From contig JACRJB010000052.1 of NCBI GenBank assembly GCA_016215605.1, forward strand, positions 1-64,000: 64,000 nt of DNA, in the 5' to 3' direction. Positions 1 to 8,598 of this stretch are shown piece by piece. The position numbers and the translations under genes are program-made. The notes beneath the pieces are model-generated. The model did no database searches. It saw only the letters and a program-made list of their open reading frames with translations, and was not told the DNA's origin. Source of the stretch: Rhodopseudomonas palustris (GTDB lineage: Bacteria > Pseudomonadota > Alphaproteobacteria > Rhizobiales > Xanthobacteraceae). How positions within the stretch are numbered: position 1 is the stretch's first letter; each line of letters begins with the position of its first letter.

Positions 1-139
1 CCCGCGCCTCAACATCCACATAGCTGAACAGAGAGCCCGTCCGTTCGTCGCTGCCCCGCATCGTCCGTCCCCAATGCATCCGCATCGAAGGGAATCATGA
101 TGCAGGCCGCGCCGCCAGCGACTTCTTCAACAGCCTGCT

Positions 140-346
140 AGAGCGGTTCATCGTTTGATTGAAACGAACCGACCTTTCCGAACGCACTGAGTCCTCATCC
201 TGAGGAGCCCGGCAAAGCCGGGCGTCTCGAAGGATGGGGCAACGCATTCGCTGCGGCCCATGGTTCGAGACGGCGCTACGCGCCTCCTCACCATGAGGTT
301 GTGCGGTGTCGATCAGCTCTGTTTCGATGAAAAACAGAACCGCTCT
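140..346. repeat. Nested palindromic intergenic repeat (families C and A)
   Basis: An exact 10-base inverted repeat (AGAGCGGTTC at 140-149, GAACCGCTCT at 337-346) encloses a long imperfect palindrome at 191-299. That inner element has CTCATCCTGAGGAG and CGTCTCGAAGGATG on its left side, and inverted counterparts on the right ending CTCCTCACCATGAGG, with a CCCGGC-aaa-GCCGGG hairpin between left-side blocks. A second copy of the inner family lies at 7159-7263. The outer arm starts 10 bases past the stop of the TfoX-like gene. The rest of bases 1-356 holds no gene that I can support. Confidence 0.75.
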
Positions 347-356
347 GGCTCGGCAG

Positions 357-821
357 CTATTTAGGCCGCGGCCGCGCGCGTTTCGGCTTCGCGGCGCCGA
401 CCTTCGCTGTGCCAGCCTTTGCTGCGCCAGCCTTCACGGCGCCGGCCTTCACGGCGCTGGCCTTCGCCGCCGGCGGCTTGCTGTTCGGTTTCCGCGCCTT
501 CGTCAGCGCCGCGCGTTCCGCCGCCGCGAGCGCCCGCCGCGCCCATTGCGCCAGTTCGTCGGGATCGTCGAGCAGCCGGTCCGGCAGCCGCCAATACGAG
601 CCGACCGTCACCGTGCGCAGGCGCGTGGTGTATTCGAACGGCGCGGTGCCCTCGGCCTGGAATTGCGCAATCGTCTCGGCATCGGCGCGCAGATAGATCG
701 CACCCTGGATCACTAGCGCGAAATTGACGCCGTCGGCGGAGATCCCGAAACCGGAGAACATCCGCCGGATCGTCACCGGCCCGAACGGCTGAAACAAGTC
801 GGTGAGAAACTCGCGGTCCAT
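357..821 (-). CDS. TfoX N-terminal domain protein with Ala/Lys-rich tail
   Basis: A 154-residue protein. Residues 1 to about 95 match the TfoX/Sxy N-terminal domain, a small domain that in Enterobacteria and Haemophilus belongs to a competence regulator; the single-domain forms of other bacteria have no settled role. The ATG at 821 is preferred because it begins with the family-typical MDREFLTDLF; a TTG 39 bases upstream would add an unlikely extension. The last 50 or so residues are a low-complexity Ala/Lys/Pro tail with repeated AKAG-type units, like histone H1 or other DNA-binding tails. The tail suggests nucleic-acid binding, which is inference. Confidence 0.8.
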   Translation of the reverse strand: MDREFLTDLFQPFGPVTIRRMFSGFGISADGVNFALVIQGAIYLRADAETIAQFQAEGTAPFEYTTRLRTVTVGSYWRLPDRLLDDPDELAQWARRALAAAERAALTKARKPNSKPPAAKASAVKAGAVKAGAAKAGTAKVGAAKPKRARPRPK

Positions 822-1096
822 CGGCGCCCCGCCCTGCCCTTGCTGGCGATCAGCATACAACTAAATCGACAAGTGCAAACCATAGGTGAAAACACGACGC
901 CAACCGGGACCCCGGATCTGCAGCGCATCACGCCGCAAGAGCGGCGCGCTGCGCAGCGTCCGGGGAACACGACACGGGGCATGACGACTGAGACGTTACA
1001 CCCGCCTTTCAACATCGTGTCCCGGGCGCGATGCAGCGCGGAGCGCTGCTCCGCAGACCCGGGACCCTGGTTGCGGCGTGACAACAGTCCCTCGAA

Positions 1097-1576
1097 CTAC
1101 TTCTTCACCGGCGCGTAGAACGTGCCGTCGATCTCGGCGATGTCGCCCTGGTCCAGCGCCGGGACCTGCAGCACGGTGCGCGGCGGGTACGGCCCGTCGC
1201 CCCAGATGTCCTTCTGCACCTTGTTGACCAGCGGCCGATATTTGGCGACGTCTGTGACGAACACGGTGAGCCGCACCGCATCCGCCTTGGTGGCGCCGGC
1301 GGCTTCCGCCGCGGCCAGCATGTTGTCGAACATCCGGCGCACCCGCGCCTCGTCACCCTCGACCATTTGGCCGCTGACGCGATCGGTGCCGCGCATCCCG
1401 CCGATGAACACGAAATCGCCGGCGCGGGCGCCGATGCTCCAGGTGCCGCTCGGGGTGATCGTCTTGTCGGTCGGCGCGATGATCTGCACCGCGCTTTTCT
1501 CCTGCGCCGACGCGAGCGAAGGCAACGCGGCAACAGCGAGCGCGGCGAGGAGCAGCCTGGGACAACGACGGATCAT
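1097..1576 (-). CDS. Exported RidA (YjgF/UK114) family protein
   Basis: A 159-residue protein with a Sec-type signal peptide (about residues 1-24, ending ASA) followed by a RidA domain. RidA proteins hydrolyse reactive enamines and imines to ketones and ammonia; the substrate-binding arginine of the family corresponds to Arg133 in PPRTVLQV. Most RidA proteins are cytoplasmic, so an exported one is less usual. Its ATG overlaps the stop of the upstream flavoprotein gene by four bases (ATGA, 1573-1576), so it is probably translated from the same message as the LodA/LodB-like genes. It could clear imine products of the oxidase in the periplasm; that job is inferred from context. Confidence 0.88.
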   Translation of the reverse strand: MIRRCPRLLLAALAVAALPSLASAQEKSAVQIIAPTDKTITPSGTWSIGARAGDFVFIGGMRGTDRVSGQMVEGDEARVRRMFDNMLAAAEAAGATKADAVRLTVFVTDVAKYRPLVNKVQKDIWGDGPYPPRTVLQVPALDQGDIAEIDGTFYAPVKK

Positions 1577-2676
1577 GCGGACCTCTCTTTCTGGTGATTT
1601 GCAGTGAAGGACGATTGCCGCCGGCGCCAGAACGGCGCGGCGGCGAAGCGGGGCTCGGCGGCGTACATCGCCTGCTGGGTGGCGAGGTGATGCGCGATGC
1701 CCTGCAAGTAATCGCGCTCATAGGTCGCGCCGGCATCCGCATCGCCCGCCACAAGGCCGAGCGCGGCGTCGGCCGCGGCGATGCCGCTCCACAGCGCGGT
1801 CGCAAGCCCGTTGGCGCCCAGCGGATCGAGCGCGGCCGCGGCATCGCCGGCGCGCAGGACGCGGCCTTCGATCAACCGCTGCACCGTCACCGACGCCGCC
1901 GGCGCGACTGCAGGCGCCGCACGCATCGCGACGCACTCGAGGCCGAGGCTTTGGAGGCGCGGTGCGATCGCATGCGTGTCAGCCGCGAGGCTCGCCCAAA
2001 GAGCGCCATCCTGCGCGACGCCCGAGGGGAGCAGATCGGAATCGGTGAACAGCCCGAGCATCATCCGCCGGCCCGGGATCGGCGCCATGTACCACCAGCC
2101 GAGTTCGACCGCTTCGATCAGCGTCGCCGCCACCGTCTCGGCCTCATCGGGCAGATCGAGCACGCGCCACACCGCGACCATCCGGTCGAGCCGTCGGCGC
2201 GCAGCCGCAGCGCCGGACGACATCGCTGCACGCCCGGTGCAGTCGATCGCCGCGGCGGCAAAGATCACCCGCCCATCGGCAAGCGTCAGCGCCACGCCAC
2301 ACGGCTGATGGGCGATCTCGCTGACGTTCGCCGCGACGCGCTCGACATCGCCGGCAACGAACCAGTCTCGCATCTGCTGCTCGAAGCGCGCGCGGTCGAG
2401 GTGATAGCCTGGCCCCTCGCCGGCCGTTGCCTGGCGCAGCGTCGCGCTGCCCCAGACAGAGAACCGACCGTCGCTCGGCAGCGCGTTGCCGCCGTCGAGC
2501 AACTCCAGCCCTTGCAGCGTGTCGAGGAACGGCAGCGCCTTGAACGACAGCGTCTCGCCGCGGCTCGGCACGTCGTGCGGCGGCGCGATCAGGATCGGCC
2601 GCTGCCCTCGAAGCGTCAGCCGGCGGGCGGCGGCGAGCCCCGCCACCCCGCCGCCGATCACGGCGATACGCACCAT
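1573..2676 (-). CDS. LodB-like FAD-dependent oxidoreductase
   Basis: A 367-residue flavoprotein. The N-terminus has a Rossmann FAD/NAD-binding loop (GGGVAGLAAA, about residues 8-17), and the length fits the LodB/tryptophan-halogenase-like flavoproteins. LodB-type enzymes are needed to form the cysteine tryptophylquinone cofactor of LodA and GoxA oxidases and lie next to their structural genes. Here the gene begins 6 bases after the LodA-like stop, and its own stop overlaps ridA. There is no signal peptide, consistent with cofactor maturation in the cytoplasm before Tat export of the partner. The family call rests mainly on this pairing. Confidence 0.82.
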   Translation of the reverse strand: MVRIAVIGGGVAGLAAARRLTLRGQRPILIAPPHDVPSRGETLSFKALPFLDTLQGLELLDGGNALPSDGRFSVWGSATLRQATAGEGPGYHLDRARFEQQMRDWFVAGDVERVAANVSEIAHQPCGVALTLADGRVIFAAAAIDCTGRAAMSSGAAAARRRLDRMVAVWRVLDLPDEAETVAATLIEAVELGWWYMAPIPGRRMMLGLFTDSDLLPSGVAQDGALWASLAADTHAIAPRLQSLGLECVAMRAAPAVAPAASVTVQRLIEGRVLRAGDAAAALDPLGANGLATALWSGIAAADAALGLVAGDADAGATYERDYLQGIAHHLATQQAMYAAEPRFAAAPFWRRRQSSFTANHQKERSA

Positions 2677-2682
2677 CGACGA

Positions 2683-4644
2683 TTAGCGCTGCGGATTCGG
2701 CTCGACGATGTCCATCGAGCCGCGCTGCACCTCGACGAACACCTGATCGGGCACGCCGGCGAGGCCCTTCGGGCCCGGCCGCTTGACGATGACGCCCATC
2801 CGCGTCCACAGCTCGATCATCCGGCGCAGGCCGTCGGTGTAGCCGGCCTCGACATGCAGGCCGATGCCGGCGGCGCCGCGCGCCCACGGCACCCGCGTGT
2901 GATAGAATCGCAGCCGCTCTTCGTCGCTGAGGTCGGTGCGCATCATCTGCTTGTAGAACGCCTCCGGCAGCACATCGACCGGCAGCAGCGCCGGCCACCA
3001 CACCGGCGTCGGGAAGCCCGACGCGGTCAGCACCGACTGGCAGCTGAACGCATCGCCCTGCCACGGCACGCCCATCCAACGGGTCAGGTCGCCCGGCGCC
3101 TGCGGACCGATCGGCGCGCCCTGATCGGGCTTCGCCGGGTTGCCGGCGAACACGTTGACGGTGTTGAGCTGCAGGCCGAGATCCTGATTGAGCGACTTGC
3201 GGTTCGACAGCGCGATGCGGAACGGCAGTTTTGTTTCGCTCGGGCCGCGATACAGCGCCTTGTGGCGGATCGGCCAGGTGATTTCGACGCCGGGATGGAA
3301 CGCACCGCCCGAACAGGCATCGAGCGCCGCGCGGGTCATCGCCTCCGGCCGCAGCTCGACCGGCAGATCGTCGAGCGTCTTCACGGCATCGACAGCCGCG
3401 TTGGTGTAGTCCGCCTCGAATTGGCCGTCGGCCCACAGCTGCAGCACGCGATATTGCGTCGGCGTCAGCGTCAGCCACGAATGCGGACTGTCCGGATAGT
3501 TGACGCCGTCGCCGAGCATGATCGGCACCGCATAGGCCCGCGTATCTTCGCCGCCGGGGCGGCGGAAAATGTCGAACACCTTCTTGCGCGCCGCCCTGGT
3601 GTCGGCAGTCGGTTTCGACAGCGTTTCGATGATCGCGGGGTCCGACAGATCGCCGACGTCGTGCCAGGCGGCGCCGAGGAACGACGCCGCTGCCACCCAT
3701 TGCATCGCGCCGGCGCGGCGCAGGATCGGCAGCACGTCGCGGCGGAACGACACCTTGTCGGCCGGCGCTTTCAATTGGCCCGAGGCGATCATCGCCTCGC
3801 GCGCGGCGTCGTACAGCGTCACGATCGGCTCGAGCTGCGGCGCGAATTTCGGTCCGCAGCACACGATCCAGGCCGGCTCGCAATCGAGCTTCGCGCCGTC
3901 GAGCGTCACCTCGGCCTTGACCCAGCCGTCGGCCCAATCGTCGTGCCAGCCGTCATTGTTGGTGAAGTCGCGCACCGGATTCTGCGGCAACGACGAGCGC
4001 GACACGCCGTCGGCGGCGAACACCAGCAGGCGGCCCTTGTCGTCGGTGCGCAAATGGCCGAGCGAGACGTCGAGCGTCTGCCAGAACCGGCCCTGCATCT
4101 TGTACTTGTCGTCGCCGCCCTGGCCGTTGACGCTGGTGCCGGAGATCGCGACCGCGCCGGGATCGATGCACAGCATCGCCTCGCGCTTGTCGAGGCCGAT
4201 GAACGCGTTGCGCTGCGCACCCGGCACGCCGGGCGCCGCGGCGCCCTGATCCATCGCGTTGACGAAGCCGTACCAGCTCGCCTTGGTGTTGGCGACGTGC
4301 ACGCTCCACGTCACCTGCGCGGCGTCGATCTCCCGCACCACCCGGCCCTGATCGTCGTAGCCGAACAGCCGGAAGCGCTGCACCTGTTTCTTGACGCGGC
4401 CGCGCGCATCCTTGAAGCCGCCGTCCGGTTCGTTGAGCAGACCTGGGACTTCGGGCGCGAGGAACCACTCGTCGGCATTGCCGACCCGCGAAAATCCGAT
4501 CGCCGGGAAGATCGCGACCTTGGCGATCTTCGCGCCTTGCGGCGCGGCCTGCTGCGCATGCAGCGACGAGATCGCCGCCTTGGCAAGGACTGGAGCTCCC
4601 AATCCCAGCGCCGCAGCGCCCAACAAAAAATCCCGGCGCTTCAT
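2683..4644 (-). CDS. LodA/GoxA-family CTQ-dependent amino acid or amine oxidase, Tat-exported
   Basis: A 653-residue protein. It opens with KRRDFLLGAAALGLG, a twin-arginine signal, then the family hallmark FPAIGFSRVGNADEWF near residues 46-61. LodA (lysine 6-oxidase) and GoxA (glycine oxidase) use a cysteine tryptophylquinone made from their own Cys and Trp. The matching residues here are Cys444 in ACSGGAFHPG and Trp528 in VPWQGD, 84 residues apart; the spacing varies within the family. Substrate cannot be told from sequence. Known members release H2O2 and ammonia. The ATG at 4644 is chosen because GGGAGAG lies 6-9 bases upstream and the Tat motif then starts at residue 2. Confidence 0.85.
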   Translation of the reverse strand: MKRRDFLLGAAALGLGAPVLAKAAISSLHAQQAAPQGAKIAKVAIFPAIGFSRVGNADEWFLAPEVPGLLNEPDGGFKDARGRVKKQVQRFRLFGYDDQGRVVREIDAAQVTWSVHVANTKASWYGFVNAMDQGAAAPGVPGAQRNAFIGLDKREAMLCIDPGAVAISGTSVNGQGGDDKYKMQGRFWQTLDVSLGHLRTDDKGRLLVFAADGVSRSSLPQNPVRDFTNNDGWHDDWADGWVKAEVTLDGAKLDCEPAWIVCCGPKFAPQLEPIVTLYDAAREAMIASGQLKAPADKVSFRRDVLPILRRAGAMQWVAAASFLGAAWHDVGDLSDPAIIETLSKPTADTRAARKKVFDIFRRPGGEDTRAYAVPIMLGDGVNYPDSPHSWLTLTPTQYRVLQLWADGQFEADYTNAAVDAVKTLDDLPVELRPEAMTRAALDACSGGAFHPGVEITWPIRHKALYRGPSETKLPFRIALSNRKSLNQDLGLQLNTVNVFAGNPAKPDQGAPIGPQAPGDLTRWMGVPWQGDAFSCQSVLTASGFPTPVWWPALLPVDVLPEAFYKQMMRTDLSDEERLRFYHTRVPWARGAAGIGLHVEAGYTDGLRRMIELWTRMGVIVKRPGPKGLAGVPDQVFVEVQRGSMDIVEPNPQR

Positions 4645-4934
4645 ATGCGCTCTCCCTGCAAATGACACCTGCAAGGTCTTCGCAACTGGCCGTTAAAACC
4701 GACTTAAAGAGACCACGTGCGCGGCAAGCCCGCAGTCGTTCCGAATCTGGAACTTGTAGTAGCACTTCGCGGCGCGGATCTTCGGCAATGAACGTTGGCG
4801 TACGGAAGCATGCGAATCCACTCCCGGGCATCGCGCTGAACTACGCGCGCAACGCCGGCCGGATATCAAAATGGCCGAGGACAATCCCGGCCATCGACGC
4901 TTCAGATGATCAAACCACCGTGGTGACGGCGCAT
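4645..4934. other. Intergenic region between the lodA-like gene and sufA
   Basis: About 290 bases without a convincing gene. It must hold the promoter of the lodA-lodB-ridA unit. A perfect small palindrome GTTCC-GAATCT-GGAAC lies at 4738-4753, 94 bases or more upstream of lodA, and could be an operator; nothing else shows this. Confidence 0.4.
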
Positions 4935-5339
4935 TCAGCCGTCGATCTTCGCTGGTACCAACTCCACCGACTCGCCGCAGCCGCAGGCCGAAATCTGGTT
5001 CGGATTGTTGAACACGAACTGCGCCTGCATCTTGTCGGCCTTGTAGTCCATCTCGGTGCCGAGCAGGAACAGCACGGCCTTGGGGTCGATCAGGATCTTG
5101 ACGCCCTTGTCCTCGATCACCTCGTCGGTCGGCGCGATGTCGTGGGCGTATTCGACCGTGTAGGACTGGCCGGCGCAGCCGCCGTTCTTGATGCCGACGC
5201 GCAGGCCGACGATCTCGCTGTCGGCGCGGGACATCAGGTCCTTGACCCGCGTCGCCGCGGAATCGGTCAGCCGCATCACCTGCGGGCGCGGCCGCCGTGC
5301 GGGCTTGGTCGGGGTCGTTGCTGGTGTCGTCTCGGTCAT
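4935..5339 (-). CDS. sufA: SufA/HesB/IscA-family Fe-S cluster assembly protein
   Basis: A 134-residue A-type carrier that takes nascent Fe-S clusters from the SufBCD scaffold to client proteins. The three conserved cluster-binding cysteines are present in the usual layout: one in NGGCAGQ and two in the C-terminal ACGCG. It has a Pro/Thr-rich N-terminal extension of about 20 residues. The ATG at 5339 is preferred to the one 9 bases upstream because GAGG sits 9 bases before it but directly abuts the first ATG. It is the last gene of the suf operon and is separated from sufT by 195 bases that hold a palindromic repeat. Confidence 0.92.
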   Translation of the reverse strand: MTETTPATTPTKPARRPRPQVMRLTDSAATRVKDLMSRADSEIVGLRVGIKNGGCAGQSYTVEYAHDIAPTDEVIEDKGVKILIDPKAVLFLLGTEMDYKADKMQAQFVFNNPNQISACGCGESVELVPAKIDG

Positions 5340-5399
5340 CGTTTCCATCCTCGTGGCGGTTCAAGGCCGCCCGGTTGGGTTTAGATAAGCACCTCACCC

Positions 5400-5515
5400 C
5401 GTCATTGCGAGCGAAGCGAAGCAATCCAGTTCAGTGCACGGCGCTGGATTGCTTCGTTGCGGAGCCTGTACTCGGACGGCGCAAAGCGCCGATCCGGGTG
5501 CTCCTCGCAATGACG
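5400..5515. repeat. Palindromic intergenic repeat, family B copy 1
   Basis: A long imperfect palindrome bounded by GTCATTGCGAG on the left and CTCGCAATGAC on the right, with inner GAAGCAATCCAG and CTGGATTGCTTC blocks. It lies between sufT and sufA. A second full copy in the opposite orientation is at 13781-13897 and partial copies are at 18501-18549 and 18704-18740. Such an element in transcribed RNA can fold into a long hairpin and may act on termination or mRNA stability inside the operon. Confidence 0.8.
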
Positions 5516-5534
5516 CCGAGGCCGTCGCGTAACC

Positions 5535-5903
5535 TCACCACATATTCAGCACGAGCCGCGCCTCGTCGCTCATCCGCTCCGGCGTCCACGCCGGGTCCCA
5601 GACGATGCTGACATTGACCACCCCGACGCCGGGCACGGTGGCCACCGCGTTCTCGACCATGGTCGGCAACTCCGCCGCGGCCGGACAGTTCGGCGTCGTC
5701 AGCGTCATGTCGACGTCGACGGTGCGGTCGTCCTTGATCTCGACCTTGTAGATCAGGCCGAGTTCGTAGATGTCGGCCGGAATTTCCGGGTCGAACACCG
5801 TCTTCAGCGCGGCGACGATCTCGGTGCCGAGCCGCTCGGTTTCCTCGGGCGGCAGCGCCGAGACGGTCTGCATGTTGGCTTTGGCTTCGATCGTATCGGT
5901 CAT
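5535..5903 (-). CDS. sufT: SufT-like (MIP18/DUF59) Fe-S assembly factor
   Basis: A 122-residue protein of the MIP18/DUF59 family. It shows the signature DPEIPADIYELGLIY (about residues 39-53) and the single conserved cysteine in TTPNCPAA. In other bacteria SufT supports maturation of Fe-S proteins under heavy demand and is not part of the SufBC2D scaffold. Its ATG overlaps the sufS stop by four bases (5900-5903), so the two are translationally coupled. Confidence 0.9.
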   Translation of the reverse strand: MTDTIEAKANMQTVSALPPEETERLGTEIVAALKTVFDPEIPADIYELGLIYKVEIKDDRTVDVDMTLTTPNCPAAAELPTMVENAVATVPGVGVVNVSIVWDPAWTPERMSDEARLVLNMW

Positions 5904-7144
5904 GCGAACAGGTCCCGCGCCTTGATCAGCGCATTAGCGAGTTGGTCGACTTCCTCACGGGTATTATACATGCCGAACGACGCCCGGCACGTCGCCGTCA
6001 CGTTGAAACGCTCCAAAAGCGGCATCACGCAATGGGTTCCCGCCCGCACCGCGATGCCCTGGCGATCGATCACGGTGGCGATGTCGTGCGGATGCGCGCC
6101 CTTCATCTCGAAGGAAATCACCGGCCCCTTGCCCTTGGCCGTGCCGATGATGCGCAGCGAATTGATCTCGCGCAGCCGCTGTTCCGCATACGTCAAAAGA
6201 TCGTGTTCGTGCGCGGCGATGCGCTCCTTCCCGATCGAATTGACGTAGTCGATCGCGGCCCCGAGCCCGACCGCCTCGACGATCGCCGGGGTGCCGGCCT
6301 CGAACCGGTGCGGCGGGTCGCCATAGGTCACCCAGTCCTGCGCCACTTCGCGAATCATCTCGCCGCCGCCGTTGTAGGGCCGCATCTTCGACAGCACGTC
6401 GTACTTGCCGTACAGCACGCCGATTCCGGTCGGGCCGTACAGCTTGTGGCCGGTCATGATGTAGAAGTCGCAATCGATGTCCTGGACGTCGATGGTGAGA
6501 TGCACCGCGCCCTGGCTGCCGTCGACCAGCACCGGAATGCCGCGGTCGTGCGCCAGCTTCACGACTTCCTTGACCGGCACGATGGTGCCGAGCGCGTTCG
6601 ACATCTGCGTGATCGCGACCAGCTTGGTCTTCGGCGACAGCAGCTTCTCGAATTCGTCGATCAGGAAGTTGCCGTCGTCGTCGACCGGCGCCCATTTGAG
6701 AACAGCACCCTGACGTTCGCGCAAAAAATGCCACGGCACGATGTTGGAATGGTGCTCCATGATCGAGAGCACAATCTCGTCGCCCTCGCCGACATTCGGC
6801 GCGCCGTAGGACGACGCCACCAGGTTGATCGCCTCGGTGGCGTTGCGGGTGAAGATGATCTCTTCCGGCCGCTTGGCGTTGAGGAAATGCTGCACCCGGG
6901 TGCGGCCGCCCTCATAGGCTTCGGTCGCGGCGTTGGCGAGATAGTGCAGCCCGCGATGCACGTTGGCGTATTCGCTCTCGTACGCCTTGGTCATCCGCTC
7001 CAGAACCGCGCGCGGCTTCTGCGCCGAGGCGGCGTTGTCCAGATACACCAGATCCTTGCCGTAGACCTTTAGCGCCAGCGCCGGAAAGTCCTCGCGGACC
7101 TTGGCGACGTCGTAGGACCCATTGGAAACCGCGGGATGCGCCAT
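5900..7144 (-). CDS. sufS: SufS-type cysteine desulfurase
   Basis: A 414-residue PLP enzyme that takes sulfur from cysteine and passes it to the Suf scaffold. The PLP lysine lies in MTGHKLYGPTG and the catalytic cysteine in RAGTHCVMPLLERF; the latter replaces the more common RAGHHCAQP form, but the cysteine is kept. ATG at 7144 and GTG at 7150 are both possible. The GAGG before them lies 14 and 8 bases away, and it comes from the edge of a palindromic repeat, so the repeat may supply the ribosome binding site. No SufE or SufU gene is seen in the window. Confidence 0.93.
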   Translation of the reverse strand: MAHPAVSNGSYDVAKVREDFPALALKVYGKDLVYLDNAASAQKPRAVLERMTKAYESEYANVHRGLHYLANAATEAYEGGRTRVQHFLNAKRPEEIIFTRNATEAINLVASSYGAPNVGEGDEIVLSIMEHHSNIVPWHFLRERQGAVLKWAPVDDDGNFLIDEFEKLLSPKTKLVAITQMSNALGTIVPVKEVVKLAHDRGIPVLVDGSQGAVHLTIDVQDIDCDFYIMTGHKLYGPTGIGVLYGKYDVLSKMRPYNGGGEMIREVAQDWVTYGDPPHRFEAGTPAIVEAVGLGAAIDYVNSIGKERIAAHEHDLLTYAEQRLREINSLRIIGTAKGKGPVISFEMKGAHPHDIATVIDRQGIAVRAGTHCVMPLLERFNVTATCRASFGMYNTREEVDQLANALIKARDLFA

Positions 7145-7158
7145 CGTCACTCACTCTG

Positions 7159-7263
7159 CCTCGTCCTGAGGAGCGCGCTCCGCGCGCGTCTCGAAGGACG
7201 GAGTTCATCCTCTCTTGGCCTCATCCTTCGAGACGGCCGCTCCGCGGCCTCCTCAGGATGAGG
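7159..7263. repeat. Palindromic intergenic repeat, family A copy 2
   Basis: Same family as 191-299: CCTCGTCCTGAGGAG and CGTCTCGAAGGACG on the left, CTCATCCTTCGAGACG and CTCCTCAGGATGAGG on the right. It fills nearly the whole gap between sufD and sufS and its left edge reaches the sufS ribosome binding site. It could attenuate or stabilise the downstream suf message. Confidence 0.8.
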
Positions 7264-7268
7264 GAAAC

Positions 7269-8582
7269 TTACCCCCGCGCCGCCAGCCAGCGCTCCGCGG
7301 CGGCGATCGCCAGGGCGCGCAGGTCGTCGTCGGCGATCGCCTCGATCGCCTCGCCGACGAACGCCTGAATCAGCAGCGCCTCGGCCTCCTTCTCCGGCAG
7401 CCCGCGGGCGCGCAGATAGAACAGCAGCTGATCGTCGAGCGCGCCGATCGCGGCGCCGTGGCCGCAGGTGACGTCGTCGGCGAAGATCTCGAGCTCCGGC
7501 TTGTTGTCGGCCTCGGCGTCGTCGGACAGCAGCAGCGCCCGCGTCATCATCTTGGCGTCGGTCTGCTGCGCCGGCTGGCGCACGTTGATGCGGCCCTGAA
7601 ACACCGAGTGTCCGCGATCGTCGGCCACCGCGCGAAAACCCTCGCGGCTGACGCAATGCGGCACGTCGTGGTTCATCACCAGCGTGGTGTCGGCGTGCTG
7701 CTTGCCGTTGAGCAGATTGACGCCGTTGGTCTCGACGTGGGCGTGCTCGCCGGCGATCGTCACCGTCGACGAATAGCGGCTGACCAGCCCGCCGGTGGTG
7801 ATGCCGACGACGTTGTAGTGCGCATGCGTGCCGACGCGCACTTCGGCCGCCGCGATGTTGAACGCCTCGCGCGAATCCTCGGTCAGCCGGACGTGATCCA
7901 GCCGCGCGCCGTCGCCGATCGTGATCACCGCCGCGTCGTGCACCTGGTAGAGCCCGGCACCTTCGGCCGCGATGTAGCTCTCGACCACGGTCGCGGCCGA
8001 GTCCTTGCCGATCGCGACCAGCGAACGGGTGAACATCGCCGCAGGCGCGCCGCCCGAGGCGATGTGGACGATCTGAAGCGGCTTGGTCAGCTTCGCGCCG
8101 TCGGCGACCTCGATCACCACGCCGTCGGTCATCAGCGCGGTGTTGAGCGCGGTCATCGGATTGCTGGTGTCGAGCGACAGCAGCCGGTCGTCGCCGGCGT
8201 CGAGCGCCGCGCGCAGGCTGCGGATCGACAGGCCCGGCTCCAGCGCCGCGAGATCGGACAGCGACGTCGCCAGCGCACCGTCGACCAGCACCAGCCGGCG
8301 GACGCCGTCGATCGCGTGCAGCTTCACCGCCGCTTCGGCGCGCGCCAGCGCCGCGGCGTCGGGCGCCGGCGCCGCCGGCAGCACGTCGCGCATCGAGGCG
8401 CGCAGATCGGTGTACTTCCAATCCTCGATCCGGCGATGCGGCAGGCCGATGCGCTGGAAATTGTCGAACGCCTCACGGCGGGCGTCGGCGACCTTGCCGG
8501 AGCCCGGCGCAGCCGCGACGACGCTCGCGAAATTCGCGCCCGCCACGTCCGCCTTCTCGGTCTTCGCCACTGCGATGTTCAT
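7269..8582 (-). CDS. sufD: SufD, Fe-S scaffold subunit
   Basis: A 437-residue member of the SufB/SufD family. SufD pairs with SufB and two SufC subunits in the SufBC2D scaffold where clusters are built. Family features include the N-terminal helical part with RRIEDWKYTDLR (about residues 51-62) and a long right-handed beta-helix core. The C-terminus has CGHGAAIGALDDQLLFYLRARG-type sequence with the conserved CGHG, and GLPEKEAEALLIQAF. It starts 16 bases after sufC and looks intact. Confidence 0.94.
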   Translation of the reverse strand: MNIAVAKTEKADVAGANFASVVAAAPGSGKVADARREAFDNFQRIGLPHRRIEDWKYTDLRASMRDVLPAAPAPDAAALARAEAAVKLHAIDGVRRLVLVDGALATSLSDLAALEPGLSIRSLRAALDAGDDRLLSLDTSNPMTALNTALMTDGVVIEVADGAKLTKPLQIVHIASGGAPAAMFTRSLVAIGKDSAATVVESYIAAEGAGLYQVHDAAVITIGDGARLDHVRLTEDSREAFNIAAAEVRVGTHAHYNVVGITTGGLVSRYSSTVTIAGEHAHVETNGVNLLNGKQHADTTLVMNHDVPHCVSREGFRAVADDRGHSVFQGRINVRQPAQQTDAKMMTRALLLSDDAEADNKPELEIFADDVTCGHGAAIGALDDQLLFYLRARGLPEKEAEALLIQAFVGEAIEAIADDDLRALAIAAAERWLAARG

Positions 8583-8598
8583 CGTGTCATCCCCGGCG

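Noticed and set aside
1594-4665. A 1023-codon open frame on the plus strand opposite the lodA and lodB genes
   Set aside because: Arg/His-rich composition without domains; it is the antisense shadow of GC-rich genes that have clear family motifs.
4738-4753. GTTCC-N6-GGAAC palindrome upstream of the lodA-like gene as an EcfG promoter
   Set aside because: On the minus strand GGAAC is not followed by CGTT at 16-17 bases; only an unassigned palindrome remains.
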